Shown here: in pieces, positions 42,181 to 53,535 of the stretch
How the letters are laid out: each line of letters starts with the position of its first letter
Numbering within the stretch: the first letter of the stretch is position 1
From: Adiantum capillus-veneris
Lineage: Eukaryota; Streptophyta; Polypodiopsida; Polypodiales; Pteridaceae
Direction: 5' to 3'
Length of the DNA: 64,000 nucleotides
Assembly: GCA_014529385.2 (NCBI GenBank)
Contig: CM043968.1
Location: 25,533,513-25,597,512 of the forward strand
Notes under the pieces: model-generated
Database searches by the model: none
What the model was told of the DNA's origin: nothing
The model's input: only the letters and a program-made list of their open reading frames with translations
Position numbers and translations under genes: made by a program

Positions 42181-42220
42181 ACGAATGTCTATAATTTAAT
42201 ACAAAGGGTTTTATTTTAAA

Positions 42221-42230
42221 TGGGAGGGAA
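42221..42230 (+). promoter_or_regulatory. E polypurine tract
   Basis: Tgggagggaa lies directly before the LTR start TGTCACGATT. Confidence 0.88.
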
Positions 42231-42589
42231 TGTCACGATTGTGACGTGTTCTTCATGTTTGTATTACCTTTCTCGCTTGGTTCTCTTGCAGATACGAAGA
42301 CGTACCAGATCAGAGACCGTTGTTCTCGAAAGGATGTGCCTCTTCACCCAAGAGTCGCACCTATTCGGCGAATAGCCATGCCTCTTCGGTGAATGGCTGC
42401 ACCTCGTTTTTTCAATGTCAAGCATGCAATTGCAACAACCTCCTCGTATATAAGAATGCCCTTGTAACACATTTCAATCAATCAAACACATTAAGCCTCC
42501 GAGTCTCTTGTTCTCAAGTTCTGTTCAGAGTTCGGTCTTCATCTAAGTTTAAGTATGAATAAACACACTTAGTAAGCGTGTTCTTCACA
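42231..42589 (+). repeat. E 3' LTR
   Basis: It runs from TGTCACGATTGTGACG to GTTCTTCACA, 359 bp. The first 16 bases are a near-palindrome (tcacgattgtga). A TATA-like cgtatataag lies at 42447. It pairs with the inverted copy at 36155-36520. Confidence 0.92.
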
Positions 42590-42594
42590 CCTTG

Positions 42595-42961
42595 GCAAAC
42601 TTTATAAGTTGTTACTCTTTAGTTTCTTCTTCTATGACTTCCCTTTTCAATAACTTTAGGCCTCTCGACAGGAACCAGAAGTTTGCTCCTCTTCTTTCCT
42701 CTAGGTTTTAGGCTCCTCGGCCAAAATCTGCAAAACACAGTCAAGTTAGTTCTAGACCCTAAGGTCACTCAAATGCCCTACTGATGCAACGCCACACAGA
42801 GGATTCTTGCATTGACCCAGAGATTGGCATGGACCATCTTTCGAGGGAGAGTGAATCTAAGGCAGGCCAAACGGACGCATTGGACTGATGCGTCGATGAC
42901 CTTGACACAGAAACCCTAACCCTAAAACCCTCAAAGCACACACTTGAAGCTCTGATACCAA
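42595..42961 (-). other. Leader of minus-strand element H
   Basis: It has no recognisable gag. It ends in ctctgataccaa (42950-42961), a primer-binding site for initiator tRNA-Met on the minus strand, abutting the H LTR. It contains telomere-like aaccctaaccctaaaaccct (42911-42930) and ttaggcncctcggcc, which recurs at 43460 and 43590. Confidence 0.6.
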
Positions 42962-43036
42962 TGTAACGGAATGACACTATGTGCCAACTCAAAAGAACAA
43001 ACTCGATCAAAACTTTAGCACTTCAAAACAACTAAA

Positions 43037-43084
<48 letters not shown>

Positions 43085-43681
43085 CCATGTGACACAGAGT
43101 AACAGAGGTCCACTCCCAGATGGCACTGACCCCAAACCTTGGCGCCCTTTTAGGCGTTTCTTTATATTGCTCCACCAAGGTCACAAGCCCCGGGACTCTG
43201 CTCTGCTCCTTTGCAACCGGGGTGCCAAACAGTGAGCCCTTGGCACATATTTGAAGGCGCTTGGCCTCTAAAAGCATTACACATAAAAAGCAAGGCATCT
43301 TAAAGCATCTTGTCCAAAAGCTTACCTCCAAGAGGCCGTCCATACAATGCTGCCATGTCAACAGTCAGCTCCGTAACTCGAGGAACAGTCCATAAAGTCC
43401 TGCCACGTCATCATCTCTCTATGCAATTTGTGTGTGTGAGTATGTTCTGCTTTCTTTTAGGGTTTAGGCCCCTCGGCCACTGATCTGCAAGTTGGTAGGG
43501 TTAGGATGTTAAAGTGCTAACCCCTTTTCTATAAGCCCCTTGATCGCGCTTTGAAAGTTATCTAAGACTTCTTCTGCTTCGCCTATTAGGGTTTAGGTCC
43601 CTCGGCCAAGATCTGCAAGTTGGCCAGGGTTAGGATCAAGGAGTCCTAACCCCCTTCGTCTTCAGTGGTTGACATGGTGAC
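42962..43681 (-). repeat. H LTR (5' LTR in element sense)
   Basis: It starts TGTAACGGAATG right after the primer-binding site, has a GA microsatellite (43039-43082) and the shared core at 43127-43165. The end is uncertain; a TGACA at 43677-43681 is a candidate. Two gtttaggnccctcggcc blocks (43461, 43589) followed by tctgcaagttgg indicate an internal repeat of about 130 bp. Confidence 0.6.
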
Positions 43682-43749
43682 AATCCATCCCTTGTTCCAC
43701 AACCTAGTGGCCATACAGAGCCCAAGTCCTCGTGAGTGAGCATTGACTG

Positions 43750-44146
43750 ATGAATAGAGCCTGTTCTTTTGCTTAGTCGAGTTGGCCTTGCAATCAATAA
43801 TTAGCGGCCATCCATTTCGAGTATCGATGAGTATTGACACATGGATAGAGCCTGCTCTTTTGCTTATTCGAGTTGGCCTTGCAATCAATAATTAGCGGCC
43901 AGCCATTTCGGCCACGAAATGGAATGATGCAAAGGCTAGACAATCAATGATCCGATGACCTATCTCACCCATATTATTCTAATAGGCAATGCTCATGGAT
44001 AGAGCCTGCTCTTTTGCTTATTCGAGTTGGCCTTGCAATCAATAATTAGCGGCCAGCCATTTCGGCCACGAAATGGAATGATGCAAAGGCTAGACAATCA
44101 ATTATCTAATGACCTATCTCACCCATATTATTCTAATAGGCAAGGA
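43750..44146 (+). repeat. Tandem repeat with 154-bp units
   Basis: Units at 43841-43994 and 43995-44146 are nearly identical, both starting atggatagagcctgctcttt and including cgagttggccttgcaatcaa. A third, shorter and more diverged unit lies at 43750-43820. No coding frame is shared by the units. Confidence 0.92.
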
Positions 44147-44240
44147 CTCTGGACCTTCATCACTTTGCACAGGCTTATGTGGAGAACAAGCTAGCGACAC
44201 ACTTGGGGACAAGCGAGTCATATGTGCCAAGTAGAGAAGG

Positions 44241-44784
44241 TGTAACAGACTTGGACACTCCAAGTCAAGAATCTACCGCGACAGCACCAAATAACCACTT
44301 CAAAACAATTCATAGTTCACAATTGATTTACATTGGCCCAGCGGAGTTCCGTGCCTAGAGATATTGGCCCCAAAGATTGGCGTCCGTTTCGGTATTTCTT
44401 TTTATATTAATCTGAGTTCAAAGTACAAGAGTGGTTGGGTCTCTCTCTCAAACTCTACGTCCAAATGCTCTGAGAAGTGAGGCCCTGCCCACTATTTTAA
44501 AGATACAAGGGATACCCAAAAGTAGAGCCCCAAAAGCTTAAAATCAAAAGCTCTCTCTCTCTTTCAAATTGCGTAGAAAAAGCAATATCAAAAACTGCCG
44601 TAAAAAGCCAGCGCAAAATCCACCGTACTTTTTGGCCGTCCGTATTGCTGCCACGTGGCATTTCTGCCACCAAAAATTAGGGTTTCCAGCAAAAATTAGG
44701 GTTTCTTGCAGAAATTAGGGTTTCTGCAATTAGGGTTTCTCTGGCAGAGTTTAGGGTTTTCAGCCACGTCATCACTTTGTGACA
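44241..44784 (-). repeat. B2 left LTR (3' LTR in element sense)
   Basis: It runs from TGTAACAGAC to TTTGTGACA; shared core at 44365-44401; tagggttt repeated five times at 44680-44757. The polypurine tract follows at 44785-44797 (minus strand caagagggggg then ta). Confidence 0.92.
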
Positions 44785-45224
44785 TACCCCCCTCTTGAAA
44801 GCATTGTAATCGCCCTCGATTACGCCTGCAAAACAGACAGAGGCCATAAACCGTTTTAACAGACACTGACCTTTAGCACCTATGTACTAGGAACACACAT
44901 CTAGCACATGTACCAATCGACAATCACATCACACGACATCACAGGACATCACATGACATTCAACATTCATTCGGATCTTAGACCATGATTTATCGGCAAT
45001 GTAGCTAGCAATCGCATCTAGATCCAGTCGGGACCTCATCGATGTCCGATTGACTAACCCCTATTGCAACCATGTCTATTCGAGATCAAGTAGACCAAAA
45101 TGCTGCAGTCATTTCGTCTATCAGTTCCTGCACTTAAAAACAAGTCAAGAACAAATCAGTTTCATATTCAGAAATTCCATTTCATAAATTCATACAGCAG
45201 AATACCGTCAGCTCTCAGTATCCC

Positions 45225-46653
45225 TGTAAGGTGCAGCGGATGAATGTTGTATTTTCTCAAGATTAGTGATCTTTATTGCTCAAGGTTCCTTTTAGTTCTT
45301 AGGGAAAGAGAGAGCTTTCCGTCTTATGGAGAGTGCTATGATCACGAACAAAGTGAGTGGATATTGTGTGTGCAAGTGAATGAGACTGAGAGAAGGAGAG
45401 AGAAGAGATACGACACCGAGAGGTTGTAAAACCCTCCTCCGAAGGCCCCACTCTCGTCGGCGAGAGTGGTCTACTTTGATTGCACAACGACGTACAATGC
45501 GAATGCAATGGACAGATGCAATGTTGGACTATGCCGATGACGACGACGGTTATGACGACGGCTAAGGCTGAATTCTGGGATCTTCTAGATGCTGAATTTC
45601 CTGGACTGTTTCGGGGCTGAATTGGTCTACTTCTATCTGTTGTCCAAAAGGGGAAAACTGTTGATGGTTCTGAGTGGTCTTGGGGTTGCTTTACACGGCT
45701 GAAATTCCCTGTTTTCACGAGGAACTTAGGGCTGAGTAAAACGCTGGATCAACCTGGTTCAAGGCTGCGTTTTTAGGGCCTGTTTTCACAAGCTAAAAAC
45801 GCTGAGGAATCTACGCCAATGCTGCGTTTTTATGGCTGTTATACCTGCTGAAAACGCTGAATGGCTGTGGTGCCAAGCTGTGGAAAAAACGCTGTGACTA
45901 CTGATCTTCTATTGCTGACAAATGCCAGGCACTTGATGCAAAAACGCTGCAGTAGGCTGATGCTGAAATCGCTGCAGATCTGCAAGCAGCAAGCGTTAGT
46001 AGTTTCTTGAGGGTGCTGCTGCCAGTGAAGGTAAAACGCTGGGCTTCAAAGGTCTAAGGGATGGCGATGGTTATCCTGGAAACACCAAGGGAAAGGATCA
46101 CGGTGGCGATGAGGAAAACGCTGAGGGAACGGGGGTGGCCTCGCCAAGGGGATGGAGAGGGTCTTGTTGAGAGAGGGTGGGACACCTGTTGCTTAGGGAA
46201 GCCTGTTGTGTCTTTGCTCATCTGCCAATTTGTGCTGACTTGGGTTTGCTTATATATTAACTTAGCAAAATTGCCCTACCTACTTTTGTTGGAAAGTCAC
46301 TTAAAAATAATAAGTGAAAATAACCAATAAATAGGAAAATAGGCTAAATGCACTGGAAAATTCCCCTAACTGATGCTAATGGATTCTAATGGGAATTCCG
46401 ATGATCATGCTGTGTGCAACCGGAGGATATGCATCTATGGTAAGTGACTGGGCATGCACGGTCTACGAATAGACTTACAAAAGTGCCAGATCACTGCTAA
46501 TCTAGACTGACTGAACCCTGCTAAGTGACTGGGCATGCACGGTCTACGAATAGACTTACAAAAGTGCCAGATCACTGCTAATCTAGACTGACTGAACCCT
46601 GTTGTGGTGTAGCTTGTCCACGGACACATAGGGTTGGGATGTGTCATGTGACA
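45225..46653 (-). repeat. D2 left LTR
   Basis: It begins TGTAAGGTGCAGCGG and ends GTCATGTGACA (one base off the palindrome of the other copies). It has the hairpin at about 45450, at least eight aaaacgctg motifs on either strand between 45738 and 46130, and an 81-bp tandem duplication at 46441-46601 absent from the right LTR. Confidence 0.93.
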
Positions 46654-46664
46654 TCCCCTCCTTT

Positions 46665-48307
46665 TCAAAGTGAGATATTGGTACCGAACTGTATGGCGTC
46701 AAGGGAGATGCCAACAGCATCCGGAAGGGACTCTTTGCCGGCCCACTCTGATGTGTGGGTCGTGCGGTACTTGAACTTCATAAAGGTCTGCAACGCTTGC
46801 TTCTTTGGGCCGCGCCGAAAGCGACACAAAGTCTTCTGAATCTCAGTTCTTGCTTCAACTTCGTCTAGAGTCCTGCTTCTTTCGTCTTCAAGAATCTCCA
46901 TGGCTGAAAATTCCTGAAACCATCTCCAACACAAAACCATGAACATACCCATTCCATGTAAAGTGAAGGAAAAAAATCTTTTCTTCTCTAAAGACTGTGT
47001 ATGCAATGTAGATGAACATAGAGACGGAGTGACAACCCGTTCATCAAACACTTGCAAACAATGCGTTCGAATCTTTTCTGTTTGATCCAAAACAATCAAC
47101 TGTGGCAAATCACAATGGAAATGCCCATGCTTGGTGCTCAGACTATCATGTGCTCTTTCGGAAACTGTGTCATGCCAAGGAAGAGACATGGAATGCGACT
47201 TCTTGACATACAAACTTCATGAACAATCCGCATACATTCGTGCTCATCCATGAGAGAAACGTACTCAACATTCAATATATCATGCCTAGGAAAAGGGATC
47301 ACATAACGATGCTGACTAAAATACAGAAAACCGTCACGAATGAAACACTCGAACAATGTGTGCGTATCAATCCTGCGAACACATAATACTTCCTGTGATG
47401 GTTCTTTGGACCAAGGCTCGAGAGCCAAGATCGATTCGTCATGAATGATCGAATCGTCCTGTGGGGGTTCTTTGGACCTCGACTCGAAAGCCAAGATCGC
47501 TTTTTCGTGATTGATCTAATCTACAACGAGGTTAGCTTCGCTAGAAAAAGCATCAACTAACACATCATCCTTGTGAACAATCACATCATCTTCATGCAAC
47601 TCATCATGCTTGTGAGAAATCACATCTTGATCATGCAAATCATCATGCTTGTGAGAAATCACATCTTGATCATGCAAATCACCATGCTTATCATTGTCAT
47701 CCAAATCATTATGCAAATCATTGGCATCCAAATCATCATGCTTATCATTGTGCTTCAAATCATCATGCAAGTCATTGTCAATCAAATCATCATCATGCTT
47801 CGCACAATCATGCAAATCCTGTGTGTCATGCTTTGGAGAAGAAGAGACTGAGAGAGTCTCCTTTCCCCAAATCTCTTGCATCTGTGCAAGAACTTGAGAA
47901 TAGAGTCACCAGAACTCTTTGTTTTGTCGGTCGCTCTGTTCTTGTATTGCTTTTCTTTCTGCTTTGTCTTCTGCGTGTCTGCGATCCATTTCTGATGTTC
48001 TTTCTGCGTGTCTGCGTTCCATTTCTGCTTTTCTTTCCTTGCATTCACGATCAAATTCTGCCATTCTTTCTGCATCTCTTGCTTCGCGTTCTAACTTCCT
48101 TTCCAGAAACAACTGCTTCAACTCCTCCATAGAAGTTGGTGCAATCTTTGTCGTAGATGGGGAAGGGTCGGAAAAACCTCCTGGTGGGGAAAATTCTTCT
48201 TCGCCTCTCTCATGCTCATCACTTCCAAGCGAAGTATCCAATCCGCTTCGAGTGATGATCATTCTGCAATCGTGGGTTCTTGTGGGTTCTTGGGTTCTTA
48301 AGTTCAC
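46665..48307 (-). pseudogene. D2 orphan protein, broken frame
   Basis: Right to left: MIITRSGLDTSLGSDEHE, SPPGGFSDPSPSTTK, a long charged helix with repeated RRHAE units (KAEMERRHAERTSEMDRRHA, near 47960-48060), the HDDL/DND repeat tract (47516-47881), FESRSKEPPQDDS and LEPWSKEPSQE (47350-47494), then SLPWHDTVSERAHDS and LHGMGMFMVLCWRW, and finally MEILEDERSRTLDEVEART and LQTFMKFKYRTTHTSEW ending at 46665, twelve bases from the LTR. Here the C-terminal chromodomain-like tail is in frame with the preceding segment. Frameshifts lie near 47210, 47500 and 47880. Confidence 0.65.
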
Positions 48308-48763
48308 GAGGAACTTGGGTTCTTGCGGGTTTTGAGGTTCTTGAGGTCCTTGATTCGTGAGAATCTTGGGGTCTTGAGGTTCTTGAGTCTTGAGGGTCTT
48401 GGGTTCTTGAGGTTTTCTTTCGCTTGCAAATCGAGTTGGAGAAGGATCTTCTCTTCACCCGAGTTCTCCCCTTTTCTGCGGGCGCACCCCTTGGCGGCCT
48501 TGCACTCACACCAAGGTTGCTTTTTCCCACCTCACGTCGATTGGCCGGTCGCTAAGTGCACGGTCCGCTCTCAATGAGTGAAAAGAGACACAAGGGGAGG
48601 TTGGACAAGCCCTTCTTTCTTGGGATTCCTGTCACTCTTCAACAAAACACGATTAGGAATCGCCACGCCCAAGTAAACTTGGGTTCGTGCGATCGCAACA
48701 AGCAAAAAAAATTATTGTGGTTCTTGTGGTTCTTTCCTTGAGTAATGCAGAACACTTCCAAAG

Positions 48764-48775
48764 CTCTGATACCAA
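48764..48775 (-). promoter_or_regulatory. D2 primer-binding site (initiator tRNA-Met)
   Basis: The minus strand reads ttggtatcagag next to the LTR end. Confidence 0.88.
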
Positions 48776-50108
48776 TGTAAGGTGCAACGGAATGAATGTT
48801 GTATTTTCTCAAGATTAGTGATCTTTATTGCTCAAGGTTCCTTTTAGTTCTTAGGGAAAGAGAGAGCTTTTCGTCTTATAGAGTGCTATGATCACGAACA
48901 AAGTGAGTGGATATTGTGCGTGCAAGTGAATGAGACTGAGAGAAGGAGAGAGAAGAGATACGACACCGAGAGGTTGTAAAACCCTCCTCCGAAGGCCCCA
49001 CTCTCGTCGGCGAGAGTGGTCCACTTTGATTGCTCGACGACGTACAATGCGAATGCAATGTTGGACTATGCCGATGACGACGACGGTTATGACGACGGCT
49101 AAGGCTGAATTCTGGGATCTTCTAGATGCTGAATTTCCTGGACTGTTTCGGGGCTGAATTGGTCTACTTCTATCTGCTGTCCAAAAGGGGAAAACTGTTG
49201 ATGGTTCTGAGTGATCTTGGGGTTGCTTTACACGGCTGAAATTCCCTGTTTTGACGAGGAACTTAGGGTTGAGTAAAACCCTGGATCAACCTGGTTCAAG
49301 GCTGCGTTTTTAGGGCCTGTTTTCACAAGCTAAAAACGCTGAGGAATCTACGCCAATGCTGCGTTTTTATGGCTGTTATACCTGCTGAAAACGCTGAATG
49401 GCTGTGGTGCCAAGCTGTGGAAAAAACGCTGTGGCTACTGATCTTCTATTGCTGACAAATGCCAGGCACTTGATGCAAAAACGCTGCAGTAGGCTGATGC
49501 TGAAATCGCTGCAGATCTGCAAGCAGCTAGCGTTAGTAGTTTCTTGAGGGTGCTGCTGCCAGTGAAGGTAAAACGCTGGGCTTCAAAGGTCTAAGGGATG
49601 GCGATGGTTATCCTGGAAACACCAAGGGAAAGGATCACGGTGGCGATGAGGAAAACGCTGAGGGAACGGGGGTGGCCTCGCCAAGGGGATGGAGAGGGTC
49701 TTGCTGAGAGAGGGTGGGACACGTGTTGCTTGGGGAAGCCTGCTGTGTCTTTGCTCATCTGCCAATTTGTGCTGACTTGGGTTTGCTTATATATTAACTT
49801 AGCAAAATTGCCCTACCTACTTTTGTTGGAAAGTCACTTAAAAATAATAAGTGAAAATAACCAATAAATAGGAAAATAGGCTAAATGCACTGGAAAATTC
49901 CCCTAACTGATGCTAATGGATTCTAATGGGAATTCCGATGATCATGTTGTGTGCAACCGGAGGATATGCATCTATGCTAAGTGACTGGGCATGCACGGTC
50001 TACGAATAGACTCACAAAAGTACCAGATCACTGCTAATCTAGACTAACTGAACCCTGTTGTGGTGTAGCTTTCCACGGACACATAGGGTTGGGATGTGTC
50101 ACGTGACA
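48776..50108 (-). repeat. D2 right LTR
   Basis: It matches 45225-46653 closely apart from the missing 81-bp duplication and a small deletion near 49035-49060. It ends GTCACGTGACA. Confidence 0.93.
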
Positions 50109-50252
50109 ATCCCTGAAGCTCAAAGAGACATCAGTGACTCTAGTATCAAAATCGAGGCATCTGGTGACAAAGGAGCGGAGTAACTCCCCTCTTGTGCATC
50201 CCACTGCACCAAATCTCCGGCCAAGCTGAATTCTGGGTTCCATTGGAATAGA

Positions 50253-50707
50253 CTATGCTAAACCAAAAGCTTCGAGGTAAAGTTTCACAACCTGAGGAGT
50301 ATCTGCTAGGTCCTCCTCCTCCATCCACTTCGCATCCAAAGCAGGATAGTTCTTGAACTTAACCAAGAACCGCCTTCGGACTTTACCTTTATTCTTCGTA
50401 TCCTTATGTGCCAAAATCTGTTCAGGAACAAGGATCTCCTCGTTTTCTTCCACTTCGGGTTGCTCATCAGGCTCCCCATCATCAGGCACATCTCCTTTAA
50501 AAGGTTTCAACACATGGAATGCATTGTGAATCCTCCAAGTGTCGGGCATTTCAGTCGGAAGGAGACATCATTGATCTTTTCAGAGATCTGGAAATGTCCG
50601 TAGTATCGCATACTAAGCTTTGGAAAAAGCCACTCCTTTCCCTTCTTCTTTCTCAGGCATGCCTTCTCAAAACGTAAGAGCAACCAATCATCCTCCTTCA
50701 ATTTCAA
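50253..50707 (-). pseudogene. B2 integrase C-terminus and chromodomain
   Basis: 50507-50707 reads KLKEDDWLLLRFEKACLRKK and FPKLSMRYYGHFQISEKIND; after a 1-base shift 50253-50549 continues with WRIHNAFHVLKPFKGDVP, EEILVPEQILAHKD and FLVKFKNYPALDAKW, ending YLEAFGLA and a stop. The chromodomain itself is uninterrupted. The usual SLL of FHVSLLKPF is missing (9-base deletion near 50510). Confidence 0.88.
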
Positions 50708-50755
50708 GTCGCGACGATGGCAATCTGCAGCCTTTTTCTGTCGTTCTTGAGATTT

Positions 50756-51530
50756 CTACAAAGCCTCGCGGATCTTGTCAAAAGCCATGTCTAAGTCGCG
50801 CGTATACTCATCCGCTTCAAAAATCTTATCTTTCGTGCTTAGGAAGGGTGGAACCTCCGCAGCACCTTCAACAATCTCAAATGGCGCCTTCCCCGTCGAA
50901 GAGTGGATCGTGTTATTGTAGGCAAATTCCACCAAAGGTAGATACTTTTCCCATTGAGTCTTCTGATCCGAGATATAAGACTTCAATAAATCTAAAACCA
51001 TTGAATTGGCAATCTCAGATTGCCCGTCAGCTTGCGGGTGGAACGATGACGAGAACTGCAACCGCGTGCCAATGTTCTCCCAAATTGCCTTCCAAAACAA
51101 ACTCGTAAATCTGGGGTCCCTGTCGGAGACAATCGTCTCAGGCATGCCATGTAATCTGAAGATCTGGGCCACAAACAATCTCGCTAAGTGATCCGGCTTG
51201 ACTGTTTTCTTCACTGGAATGAAATGAGCCTGCTTGCTAAATCTGTCAATAACAATCCAGATACCATCGTGACCACTCTATGTTCTCGGGAGATCAAAAA
51301 CGAAATCCATTACAATACTTTCCCAGGGACGGGTGGGTATGGGCAAAGGCTGTAACAATCCCTGTGCTTTATGCCTGTCAAACTTGATCTTCTGGCATAC
51401 CGAGCAACTGCGCAAAAGCTCTTCCACATCCTTCTTGAGTCTCGGCCAAAAGAAGTATCTCTCTACCCCTTTCATGGTGGTAGCGATGCCGCGGTGACCC
51501 GTAAAAGGTGGACAGTGGCATTCAGTCATA
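50756..51530 (-). pseudogene. B2 integrase
   Basis: The zinc domain reads HRGIATTMKGVERYFFWP and CSVCQKIKF (51278-51529), with the first catalytic Asp in MDFVFDLP. A stop near 51278 divides it from the rest: KKTVKPDHLARLFVAQIF, second Asp in IVSDRDPRFT and Glu in ADGQSEIANS, all intact (50756-51214). B2 therefore shows what B1 lost. Confidence 0.9.
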
Positions 51531-52380
51531 ACCTTTTCCCTTCAAAGGGTGTATAACGCACAACATGGTTTTTTGCATCAAGTAGCCATCCCGAATGGAA
51601 TATCCCGCTACTGTCTCCCCATCCCGTATCCGTGTGAAAACGTCTACAAAATCTGTATATGTGGCATACTGGTCGACCATATCCTCGAAGCTCCTATGAT
51701 GTATCAATAGCCAGAACCAACGGCTTCGAGACAAAGCATCTGCCACCACATTCTTCTATCCCTGAACATGAACAATCTGGAAGTGAAACTGTGACAAGAT
51801 GTTTGCCCACCGCATCTGCTTTTCCGATAGCTGCTTCTGTGACAAGAGGTAGCGCAAACTCTCATGGTCTGTAATGATAGTAAAATCCGCTCCGAGTAGG
51901 TAATGCCGCCACTGAGTAAGAGCATGGATAACCGCCAAAAGCTCTTTCCCATAAATCTGTGCTGTCATTTCCGGCCTTGAGAACAATCGGCTCTTGTAAG
52001 CAATGACATGGCCTTCTTGCATTAAGACCGCACCCAGATTACGACCACAAGCATCACAATATACTTCAAAAGACTTCTGCAAGTCTGGCAGAGTCAAAAC
52101 TCGTCCCGTAGTCAATTTCTCTTTCAATGTCTGAAAGGCATTCACCTCTGTGGGTCCCCACGAGAAAGGGACTCCTTTCTATGTCAAGATATGCAAAGGT
52201 GAAGCAACCTCTGCAAACTTTCGAATGAACCGCCTGTAGTACGAACACAGTCCCAAGAAGCTTCTAACTTCATGGACATTCTTCATATCGGGCCAATCAC
52301 GGATAGTCTCTATCTTGGCCGGATCCATTTGCACTTCTGCTTGCGGACACAATGTGTCCAAAAAAGTGTATCTCTAGTAG
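51522..52380 (-). pseudogene. B2 RT connection, RNase H and linker
   Basis: FLGLCSYYRRFIRKFAEVAS (52179-52361), then a stop and MNAFQTLKEKLTTG, CDACGRNLGAVLMQEGHV, YGKELLAVIHALTQWRHYLL and ITDHESLRYLLSQKQLSEKQ (51756-52145). The linker MVADALSRSRWFW opens the last piece (51522-51749). Three frames in total. Confidence 0.87.
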
Positions 52381-52932
52381 AAAAAATTCTTTTTTTTTTG
52401 CATTAATCACTAACTTGTGATCTCGTAATGCCTGAAAGACCTGAAGCAGATGATCTCTATGTTCTGCCTCATTCTTGGAGAAAACAATGATATCGTCAAA
52501 GAAAGTGCCAACAAATAGCTTGTACTCTCGAAAAATCCTGTCCATCATCCGGTTAAATGTTGCAGGAGCATTGGTTAAGCCAAATGGCATCACCAAAAAC
52601 TCAAATAACCCAAAACTCATTCGAAAAGCTGTCTTGTAGACGTCTCCCAGTGTAATTCTGATCTGATGATATCCACTCTTCAAATCAATCCTGCTAAAGC
52701 ACGAGGATCCCTGTAATCTGTCAAGTATATCATCGATCCTAGGAATTGGAAATCTGTTCTTGATGTTGATTTTGTTGACAGCTCTATAATCGATGCACAT
52801 TCTCCAAGATCCGTCTTTCTTCAAAACCAACAACACTGGAGAGCAATACGGTGAAGTACTAGGCTGGATAAGACCCTTTTCCAAGAGGTCTTTCACTTGG
52901 TTCATAATCTCTTCATTTTGTGCTCGGTTCAC
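52297..52932 (-). pseudogene. B2 reverse transcriptase
   Basis: A single RT is open for 211 codons: [65 protein letters not shown] and FFDDIIVFSKNEAEH. It runs up to EIHFFGHIVSA and then loses frame in the connection. All catalytic residues are readable; the upstream part toward the protease (52935-53060) has further shifts. Confidence 0.92.
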
Positions 52933-53061
52933 ACAGTAAGGTAGCCGGTTCAGTAGTGTGCTTCCAGGTATCAGATCAATGGAATGATCTTCAGGACGAA
53001 CAGGTGGTAACTCGCCTGGTAGGCCCTCTGAGAAGCAATCGGCGTGAGAGTGGAGAAAATC

Positions 53062-53530
53062 TTAGCGTTCTTTATCAAGTTTAAACATATTTGTCCTATC
53101 CTCATCACTCAATTCTTTCATAAAGATCGAGTAAACAAACAGATTGGATTTTATTAATTTAGAAATGGCCGAAGCCGATACAATAGGGACAGACTCGCCC
53201 TTCCGTTTAATGTCAAGTACAATGGTTCTGTCCTTCTCTGTAGTCAATGTCGCTTTCCTCGCCCGATAATCGACCACGGCGTTGTTCTTGTGGTACCAGG
53301 GAATTCCTGAGAGAAGATCACAATCTTCCAAAGGCATTATGTAAGTCCTCATGCCCCAAATACCACCTGACAATGCAACCAAAGTTTACCAATGACAGGT
53401 GTAATGGCTACGTCCCTGCCGCGTGCCGCTAGAACAGCCTCCGCAAGTGGTCCCATCCGGTCGGGAGTGATATCGAGCCGCGCTGCCAATTTCGGTGAAA
53501 TGAAGTCCCCAAACAATCTGGAACCAGTCC
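53062..53530 (-). pseudogene. B2 protease and spacer
   Basis: The spacer reads MPLEDCDLLSGIPWYHKNN and KGESVPIVSASAISKLIKSN (53062-53382). The protease end appears as DFISPKLAARLDITPDRM near 53460-53510; the active-site loop itself is deleted or unreadable before it. A frame change lies near 53380. Confidence 0.75.
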
Positions 53531-53535
53531 TGTTT

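Larger units (their letters stand above)
36798..42589 (+). mobile_element. Gypsy element E
   Basis: Gag, protease, RT, RNase H, integrase and chromodomain-like tail follow in order on the plus strand, with a polypurine tract and 3' LTR at the end. The RT has YLDD rather than FFDD, and protein similarity to A and B is low, so E is a separate gypsy lineage. Every domain has stops or frameshifts. E lies in sequence related to the H leader on its right. Confidence 0.9.
45225..50108 (-). mobile_element. Element D2
   Basis: LTRs 45225-46653 and 48776-50108 are flanked by a perfect ATCCC duplication (45220-45224 and 50109-50113). Layout and signals are as in D1, with LTRs about 250 bp longer because of extra sequence around 45740-46200. 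The internal frame matches the D1 orphan protein over its length with different frameshifts. B2 sequence is continuous across it. Confidence 0.93.

Noticed and set aside
42911-42930. Telomere-like aaccctaaccct
   Set aside because: Only two to three units, followed by imperfect ones in a leader; too short to suggest an interstitial telomere.
43750-44146. CRISPR-like array
   Set aside because: Units are contiguous 154-bp tandem repeats without spacers, in a plant context.
47573-47851. Plus-strand frame with Ile/Met repeats (IIMLV units)
   Set aside because: It is the antisense of the His/Asp repeat tract in D2; repeat DNA keeps several frames open.
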